Source: Ashinkailepas kermadecensis (lineage: Eukaryota > Arthropoda > Thecostraca > Neolepadidae). From it: 64,000 bases of DNA. Below the pieces are notes generated by a model. The model was not told the origin of the DNA and did not search any database. It worked only from the letters and a program-made list of their open reading frames with translations. The stretch is from NCBI GenBank assembly GCA_034440615.1, contig JAOTOM010004798.1, forward strand, positions 372,001 through 436,000, read 5' to 3'. Of this stretch, positions 57,605-64,000 are shown piece by piece (position 1 is the stretch's first letter; each line of letters starts with the position of its first letter). The translations under genes were made by a program, and so were the position numbers.

Positions 57605-57765
57605 TGGCCGTCATATTGGGTGGGGCGAACATCTCCACCCACGAGTGACGGGGTCACAGAACACTTAGCCGCGCCTGTTACAGTTAGTGGTCATATTTGG
57701 TAGGGCGATCATGTCCACCAAACGAGTGATGGGGTCACAGCACAACACTAGGCGGCGTCCGCTAC
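57605..57765. repeat. 80-bp diverged direct duplication
   Basis: GTCATATTGGGTGGGGCGA and GTCATATTTGGTAGGGCGA start at 57610 and 57690, each followed by ACGAGTGA-GGGGTCACAG. About 80% identity by eye. Confidence 0.8.
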
Positions 57766-57812
57766 AGTTGCTGGTCGCCGGCGAGACAGCCATCGGACCA
57801 ATTGAGCCACTT

Positions 57813-58538
57813 TCACGTGGCTCTGACGCATGGTTTCCCGATGGATGCTGTCAGCACCGATGGCGGCGTGTTGCGGCCGTCACAACGGCCGCACTCCTCA
57901 CAAAACGTCCTCACATCAGAAGCCAAAGGAGCCGAATGAGCGACAACAACTTCCCTGGTACAGTGATCATCACATGTCCAACTGTGCGTGGGCGACACAA
58001 TGTCAGCCCTCAGACTGCCCGGAATCACCACTTGCAGCTCGTCCGGAGAACGTGAGCTACTCCACGTTCTCCAGGTACACACGAACGGCACCCCTCAGTC
58101 TCAGTCGCGGCCTGTGGTGCACCAGGGACCGAAGATTTGCCGTTCGGTCCGCCTCCGGAGGAAAGCAGCCGTGGCTACCAATCGGGCCACTTCAAAAACG
58201 ATCAGATCGCTCTTCTGCTCTGACTGGATGTAGCTCAGCGGCCAGTAATTCGCAGATGCCTGTCCACAGCGTCCCTTCCACTCCGTCTGGCCAGCTGTGG
58301 CTGCAGCCTCCGGCGATCGTCGGCCCAAACCATCAGTTGCCGATGCTCGTCGGCGCCTGAGGCTGATAAACGATGTCGACATCGGAACACTACCCGATAT
58401 GGGTTGCAGCTGCTGGCGTGGCGGTGCACCACTCACGTCTGACTCTCTGAGAGCGGGCTCCGACACCCGCCGACCATCCTCGCGGGTACATTGTCCTGCA
58501 GGAAGCGGCCTGAGTATGTCGCCGCTCTGAGCAACCAC
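57813..58538 (-). pseudogene. Possible LTR-retrotransposon integrase N-terminal remnant
   Basis: On the minus strand one frame (with stops near 58095-58101) reads FEVARLVATAAF then, downstream, DELQVVIPGSLRADIV, then TCDDHC and finally DVRTFCEECGRCDGRN. This order resembles the linker and the HHCC zinc-binding domain at the start of Ty3/Gypsy integrases, where LVVPxSLR precedes histidines and a CxxC pair. The histidine region is garbled, probably by a frameshift, and no DDE core, RT or LTR was recognised nearby. Chance resemblance remains possible. Confidence 0.35.
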
Positions 58539-58604
58539 AACTCAGGCTGTTTCGATGCCTGCAGTTAGGACGACAGTGTGACGCGCTGACACTGGCAGGG
58601 CAAA

Positions 58605-58748
58605 CCCCGGTTGTTTGCACACCACCCTGGGAGGCGACCTTGCTGCCTGCATGTCACTCTGGGGGTGCCATGGCTACCTGCATACCGCCTTGGTGAGGGG
58701 AGGTGTCCTGGCTGCCTGCACACCGCCCTGGGAGGTGCCTTGGCATTG
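58605..58748. repeat. About 40-bp degenerate tandem repeat, 3-4 copies
   Basis: CACACC-CCCTGGGAGG and GCTGCCTGCA-like words alternate (58618, 58650, 58680, 58717). Boundaries are indistinct. Confidence 0.6.
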
Positions 58749-59008
58749 ACCCCGGCCGCCCGGCCGCGGCGGCGGCGGGGGCGGCGCAACTGCAGACATG
58801 ACGACATCACCTGGCTGGACCCACCAGCCTGACCAGCTCTGCCCTCCAGCTATTCTGACGTACACGACGTCCGACCCCACAGGGTCCACCCGGATGAGTT
58901 GACCGGACACACCGGCTGGCTATCACTATATCTGCCCCCTCGAAGCAATTGGCGTCTACGTGATGGCGTCAGAAAACGTGGCGATGCTACTGGAGACCAT
59001 AGCTACCT
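58749..59008. other. Anonymous sequence with CGG-rich tract
   Basis: CGGCGGCGGGGGCGGCG lies near 58766. A minus-strand frame 58674-58910 is open but shows no recognised family. Confidence 0.4.
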
Positions 59009-60640
59009 GTTGTATTTTTGTATTTGTATTTGCGAATTTAACAAACCAATTCAATAAAATGGATTAATAGTTGGCTTGAGTCAGATTACAGTCAGATACA
59101 GATAACACTTCACAAACATGAGCAAAAATAGAAAAAGCAAACAACAGTACGCAGACAAAACACCGAACACGTACAGTCAATTTAAAAGACGTCGCTGTTA
59201 AGCATCGTGACGAACTCGCCACGTGTCTGAGAAGCGGAAGTGGCCAGCGGCAGTAGGTTCCAGGACGAGGCCGCCCAAAAGGAGAATTATGTGACATGCT
59301 AAGGCGGAAAGTCGGTGGCTCCAGTGCCCCAGCCACCGTCGCACGGGTGGAGCGCCGGGACACATCCGACTGCCGGCTGAACAGAGAACGGATCGCCTCA
59401 GGGGCCTGAGCAGCATCCTGGGCTCTGAGCACGGCGATGTTGTCGCGATGGGTGACGAGGTCACGGACACTACGCCAGCCCAGCGTTGCTACTGTCGGCG
59501 AGATGTGATCACGACGGCGAGCCCCAGAGACGATCCTAGCCACGAAATTAATAATCTTCTGCACTCTTCCGAGGTAACATTGGGCAGCCCCGCCCCAGAC
59601 GGTGAGGCAGTATAGGCTGTGAGGAAAGACGTGAGACTGAATCAGGAGTTCGCGTGTTTCGGGTGTGAGATGGTGACGGATTTTGCGGACACAGAACAAG
59701 ATGGAGTTGCACTTTTTGACAACTTAGGTTGTGTGCTTCTCCCAGGATAGGGGTGCGGTCGATGATAACTCTCAGCATCTTCACGAATGACGAGGGGGTT
59801 AGGACGTGACTGCCAATGTTGAGTTGGTAGGACCCCCATCACCACCTTTTTGAGGGATTGGGCCGTGCCGACAAGCAGTAGGGTTGTTTCAGTGAGGTTC
59901 ATCTTCAGGGAGTTGGTTATGAAGTAGGACTGAATAGCAAGGATTGTGTTTTCCTGCCGGGATTTAAGAACGGACAAGTCATCAGGATGTGCTGAGTCTA
60001 GCAGCTTGGTGTCATCGACATGTGATACTAGTTATCCGTATGGAAGGTACGCTGGCAAGTCATCCGTGAAGATGCTAAAGAGCAAGGGACCAACCAGGGA
60101 TCCCTGAGTGACACCTTGGGATAGCGGAAGGGATAAAGAGCCCCTCACCACACGCCGCCGGTCAGTGAAGTAGCTATGAAATCACCTTGTGTCGACGCAT
60201 ACCTTATCACTGCAGCTTTTGCAAGAGGACACCATGGCCGACGCTGTCGAATGCTTTGCTCAGGTCGATGGAGATGACCGAAGCCATGTGACCGGTGTCG
60301 ACACGACGTGTGATCCACTCGACAGCGCCGACCAGGGCGTCCTCCGTCGAATGGCATGGCCTGCAGTCATAGTGGGGGAGGAAAGTATGTGATTAGTGAC
60401 GAGATAAGAGGACAGCTGGGTACAGACTACTTGTTCACATAACTTGGATAGAACTGGCAAAATAGAGATTGGACGAAAGTTACTGGCGACATCGCGAGGT
60501 CCAGATATGTGAAGTGGAACAACAGAGGCAGTTTTCCACGAGGAAGGGACCACGCAAGAGACGACAGAGTGATCAATGAGGTGAAGTAGGTGAGGCCCTG
60601 CTACGTGTGAAGTTGCGTAGGCCTTCCTGATGGAGGGGGC
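59009..60640 (-). pseudogene. Degenerate LINE ORF2, a third family
   Basis: Read on the minus strand from 60640 downwards, the RT motifs appear in order: SSWKTASVVPLHISG and NFRPISILPVLSKLCEQVV, then EDALVGAVEWITRR, then ISIDLSKAFDSVGHG, then QGSLVGPLLFSIFTDDLP, then the catalytic box HVDDTKLLDSA near 60020, then NSLKMNLTETTLLLVG, and then SHVFPHSLYCLTVWGGAAQ and VQKIINFVARIVSG. Frames change several times and stops occur, so it is dead. After the end of the frame at 59064 the sequence runs into a minus-strand (ACAAAT)n-like tail at 59009-59032, the 3' end. The clade is uncertain (CR1/L2/Jockey group). It is clearly different from the elements at 17931 and 41640. Confidence 0.8.
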
Positions 60641-60829
60641 GGCAACAATTAAGTGAAACTAGCTCACTACCTGGGTCTGACTGCCCGGATATATCTGTCC
60701 CATCACCTCCATCAGCTATGCTATGCATATTTCCGGCAAGTTTTGGTAGTTGTAGCGAGGGTCGCACAACTTCCCGCGCACATCCAGAGCACACGGTCTC
60801 CCGCAAGGAAATCACGCAGGCTGCTAATG

Positions 60830-61215
60830 GTAGGAGTGTGAGTGGGGCGAATAGCGCAGCACCCTGCTGGTAATGGTGAGAGTGTGAGTAGCACGTATAG
60901 CCACCACCACCCAGCTGGTAATGGTCAGTGTGAGTGACACTTAGAGTGCAAATAACGCGCACCCTGCTGGTAATAGTGAGTTTGAGTGGCGCGTATAGCG
61001 CACCATCCTGCTGGTAATGGTGTGAGTGTGAGTGACACGTATGGCGCACCACCATACTGGTAATGGTGAGAGTGAGTGGCACGCATAGCGCACCATCCTG
61101 CTGGTAATGGTGAGAGTGTGAGTGGCGCGTATAGCACACCACCCTGCTGGTAATGGTGAGAGTGTAAGTGGCACATATGGCGTACCACCTGTTTGAAATG
61201 GTGAGGGTGAGTGGC
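60830..61215. repeat. 44-52-bp tandem array, about 8 copies
   Basis: GCTGGTAATGGTGAGAGTGT followed by GAGTGGCACGTATAGCGCAC recurs with starts at 60866, 60914, 60966, 61010 and onward. Unit length varies through small indels. Long minus-strand open frames here are artefacts. Confidence 0.9.
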
Positions 61216-61628
61216 GCAGCACGGCGACGCGAGCCAGTCAAGTGCATAGCGCACCACCTCGCTGAGGAACAAAAGCAGAAGCCTGATGGTCGTCAGCGAC
61301 GAAGATATGAAGAGTGTTGAAATTGACCAACTCAGTCGAAAATCTGGTACATGACCTTTCTCCAGGGAACTTGGCACAGTAATTGGAACGGTACCCGCTG
61401 TCCTTACATCAACTACAACCTCCGCTGTCACGACCACCACCAGCCATAACTAACGCAAAATAGATAATGTAAGCCACGATCGACAGTTACACGATCGACG
61501 AAGTTACTAAGCCGAACCACGTTTCCAAGCATACACCTGAAGGAAATTAGAGCAAGACAGCAACATTAAATGCATTCAATGTTGCTCATGGTGAAGTGTA
61601 GCTGTCCGCCGTCTGCTTTAGTCCTCCG
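61216..61628. other. Anonymous sequence, no gene seen
   Basis: Nothing recognised. Confidence 0.5.
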
Positions 61629-62590
61629 CAGCATCAGTCCCCGCAGCATCGGAGACTCGCAGCATCAGTCTCCACAGCATCGGAGACTCGCAGCATCAGT
61701 AGCTGCAGCATCGAAGACGCGCAGCATCAGTCTCTACAGCATCGGAGACTCGCAGCATCAGTCCCCACAGCATCGGAGACCAGCGGCATCAGTCTCTACA
61801 GCATCGGAGATCCGCAGCATCAGTCCCCGCAGCATCGGAGACTCGCAACATCAGTTATCTACAGCATCGAAGATTCGCAGCATCAGTCCCCACAGCATCG
61901 GAGACCAGCTGTCAGTCTCTACAGCATCGCAGCATCAGTCTCTACAGCATCGGAGACTCGCAGCATCAGTCACCGCAGCATCGGAGACTCGCAACATCAG
62001 TTATCTACAGCATCGAAGATTCGCAGCGTCAGTTCCCGCAACATCGGAGACCCGCAGCACAGTCTCTACAGCATCGGAGACTCGCAGCATCAGTCCGCGC
62101 AGCATCGGAGACCAGCGATCAGTCTCTACAGCATCGGAGATTCGCAGCATCAGTCCCCGCAGCATCGGAGACTCCCAACACCAGTCTCTACAGCATCGGA
62201 GACCCGCAGCATCAGTCCCCGCAGCATCGGAGACTCGCAACATTAGTTATCTACAGCATCGAAGATTCGCAGCATCAGTCCCCGCAGCATCGGAAACTCG
62301 CAACATCAGTCCCCGCAGCATCGGAGACTCGCAGCATCAGTCCCCGCAGCATCGGAGACTCGCAACATTAGTTATCCACAGCATCGGAGACTCGCAGCAT
62401 CAGTCCCCGCAGCATCGGAGACTCGCAACATTAGTTATCAACAGCATCGGAGACTCGCAGCATCAGTCCCCGCAGCATCGGAGACTCGCAACATTAGTTC
62501 TCCACAGCATCGGAGACTCGCAGCATCAGTCCCCGCAGCATCGGAAACTCGCAACATCAGCCTCTACAGCATCGGAAACCCACAGCTGTC
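61629..62590. repeat. 31-bp minisatellite, about 31 copies
   Basis: CAGCATCAGTCCCCGCAGCA then TCGGAGACTCG is the consensus (61629, 61660, 61691). Variants carry TCTCTACAG, AGTTATCTACAG or AACATCAG. Combinations recur as multi-unit blocks, for example AACATTAGTTATC units in the last third. The 350-residue plus-strand frame results from the absence of stops in any phase of the unit. Confidence 0.95.
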
Positions 62591-62611
62591 GCTGCACCCA
62601 GAGTCGACAAG

Positions 62612-63000
62612 GAGTCATGTAGCGTCACGCCCAGAGGTAACAGAGCGGCATGTAGCGTCACACCCAGAGATAACAGAGCGGCATGTAGCGTCACACCCAG
62701 AGACAACAAAGAGGCCTGTAGCACCCGAGAGATAACAGAGAAGCCTGTAGCGATACACCCAGAGATAACAGAGAGGCCTGCAGCGCTATGCCCAGAGACG
62801 ACAGAGCGGCATGTAGCGTCACGCCCTGATGCAACAGAGCGGACTGTAGCGGCAGTGCGGTAGCGCCAGAGATAACAGAGAGGCCTGCAGCGCTATACCC
62901 AGAGACAACAGAGCGGACTGTAGCGTCACGCCCTGATCCAACAGAGCGGACTGTAGCGTCACGCCCTGATCCAACAGAGCGGACTGTAGCGGCAGTGCGG
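62612..63000. repeat. 33-bp minisatellite, about 11 copies
   Basis: TGTAGCGTCACGCCCAGAG then TAACAGAGCGGCA recurs with a 33-bp period. Later units change to GCCCTGATCCAACAGAGCGG. Both types occur interspersed, with a few truncated copies. Confidence 0.9.
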
Positions 63001-63149
63001 TTGTGTCACCAGCTGTCACCGGTTGTGTCACGTAACGTGCTACCTGTCCGGGGCGGATGTGTGCGGTTGTCAGAGAGGGTCACCGACCACAAGTCGGCTT
63101 CGCATGCCCCCGGGCACAGCCTTGCAGAGACGCGCTGAACTCCACGCAC

Positions 63150-63268
63150 ATGCATACATACACACATACATACATACATACATACATACATACTTACACA
63201 CACACACACACACACATACACACCTACACACACACGCGCGCGCACACACATACACATACACACACAAC
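63150..63268. repeat. (CATA)n-(CA)n microsatellite
   Basis: CATA tetramers pass into CA dinucleotides with a short CGCGCG interruption near 63236. Confidence 0.97.
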
Positions 63269-63564
63269 CGAGGCGACTGCGGTGGTCCCCCCCCCTCCTC
63301 ATCGCGGCCAGAGCACCGGCCGGTCACTGCCAAATTGCCGGCGCCGCGCCTCCCGCCCACCAATACATGGTGCAATTGAAATCGCCATTCGGAGGCTAAC
63401 TCTGAAGCGTCGCCCTCGTCGGTCGTCGGCGGTCGGTCGTCGGTCAAGCATGTTGATGGTCCGCCTGTCTGATCGTTTCGGGCCACCTCATCCAATCTGC
63501 TGATCGGATCAGATTTGCTGCGCGGATCTGGGAGTAGAGTGCGAAATCATTCAGCCACCCTGAG
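63269..63564. other. GC-rich anonymous sequence
   Basis: A GGTCGTCGGCGGTCGGTCGT tract lies near 63420. No gene is seen. Confidence 0.45.
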
Positions 63565-64000
63565 GCTGAACTGGCGCCGCAGACTTCTCCAGGTGGGATC
63601 CCAGGACCCTCCAGCTGGCACTGCAGGAGATCGTGAGGCTGAACCGGCACCGCAGGCTTCTCCAGGTGGGATCCTAGGGCCCTCCAGCTGGCACTGCAGG
63701 GGATCGTGAGGCTGAACCGGCACCGCAGGCTTCTCCAGGTGGGATCCTAGGGCCCTCAAGCTGGCACTGCAGGGGATCGTGAGGCTGAACCGACACCGCA
63801 GGCTTCTCCAGGTGGGATCCTAGGGCCCTCAAGCTGGCACTGCAGGGGATCGTGAGGCTGAACCGACACCGCAGGCTTCTCCAGGTGGGATCCCAGGACC
63901 CTCCAGCTGGCACTGCAGGGGATCGTGAGGCTGAACCGGCACCGCAGGCTTCTCCAGGTGGGATCCCAGGACCCTCCAGCTGGCACTGCAGGGGATCGTG
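63565..64000. repeat. 73-bp minisatellite, 6 copies, continues past the window
   Basis: GCTGAACCGGCACCGCAGGC starts copies at 63565 (variant), 63638, 63711 and so on every 73 bp. The array is still in phase at the last base. Two unit versions differ at CCTAGGGCCCTC versus CCCAGGACCCTC. Confidence 0.97.

Noticed and set aside
61570..62622. 350-residue plus-strand open frame
   Set aside because: Generated by the 31-bp satellite, whose unit has no stop in any of its plus phases.

Overview
This is eukaryotic, almost certainly invertebrate metazoan, genomic DNA. It carries non-LTR retrotransposons, tRNA-derived SINEs, a hAT-type miniature transposon, very long microsatellites and many minisatellites, and no prokaryotic gene organisation. 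Strong (CT)n, (CTGTCT)n, (TA)n and (GA)n expansion together with CR1/L2-like and RNase H-bearing LINEs would fit a crustacean or other marine arthropod, but I cannot fix the taxon from sequence alone. No complete host protein-coding gene is recognisable. The only coherent long coding sequences belong to mobile elements. Most long open frames lie inside tandem repeats and are artefacts.

Layout. 0-8 kb: 37-bp, 42-bp and 28-bp tandem arrays (the last about 1.37 kb), a minus-strand tRNA-type SINE, then 43-bp, 92-bp and 35-bp arrays. 8-17.7 kb: hexamer and TA microsatellites, a GC-rich island, 38-bp and 80-bp arrays, a 1.33-kb 35-bp array and a 146-bp inverted-repeat element with a 10-bp target duplication. 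17.9-22.8 kb: the centrepiece, a nearly intact CR1/L2-like LINE. It has a tandemly duplicated 5' region, an ORF1 with an SGNH/GDSL esterase domain, an endonuclease plus reverse transcriptase ORF2 broken only by two in-frame TAA codons, and a short 8-bp-unit 3' tail. 23-23.7 kb: minus-strand RNase H remnant of another LINE. 25.2 kb: an intact tRNA-derived SINE with target duplication. 26.5-28.3 kb: GA/TA microsatellite, a heptamer array and a 50-bp palindrome-bearing array. 30.7-31.6 kb: two weak candidate host exons on the minus strand. 31.6-34.6 kb: a 2.4-kb G-rich minisatellite abutting a different array. 35.5-36.7 kb: a second SINE copy split by a 939-bp hAT MITE, both with clean target duplications. 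37.4-38.4 kb: 100-bp higher-order and 42-bp arrays.

41.6-46.1 kb: two degenerate LINEs (a minus-strand CR1/L2-like fragment and a plus-strand I/Jockey-like RT-RNase H fragment). 46.4-49.7 kb: a 1.5-kb CT/CTGTCT microsatellite and a 1.5-kb 74-bp array. 49.7-57.6 kb: mostly anonymous DNA with 23-bp and 20-bp arrays and a pair of degenerate arrays in opposite orientation. 57.6-60.6 kb: a weak LTR-retrotransposon integrase-like remnant and a third LINE type, both minus strand. 60.8-64 kb: consecutive 44-52-bp, 31-bp, 33-bp and 73-bp arrays, the last running off the window end.

The functional content is mobile-element biology. The autonomous LINEs supply endonuclease and reverse transcriptase, and the SINEs are presumably mobilised by a LINE sharing their 3' tail. 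The MITE would need a hAT transposase not present here. All coordinates of repeat edges are by eye and may be off by a few bases.
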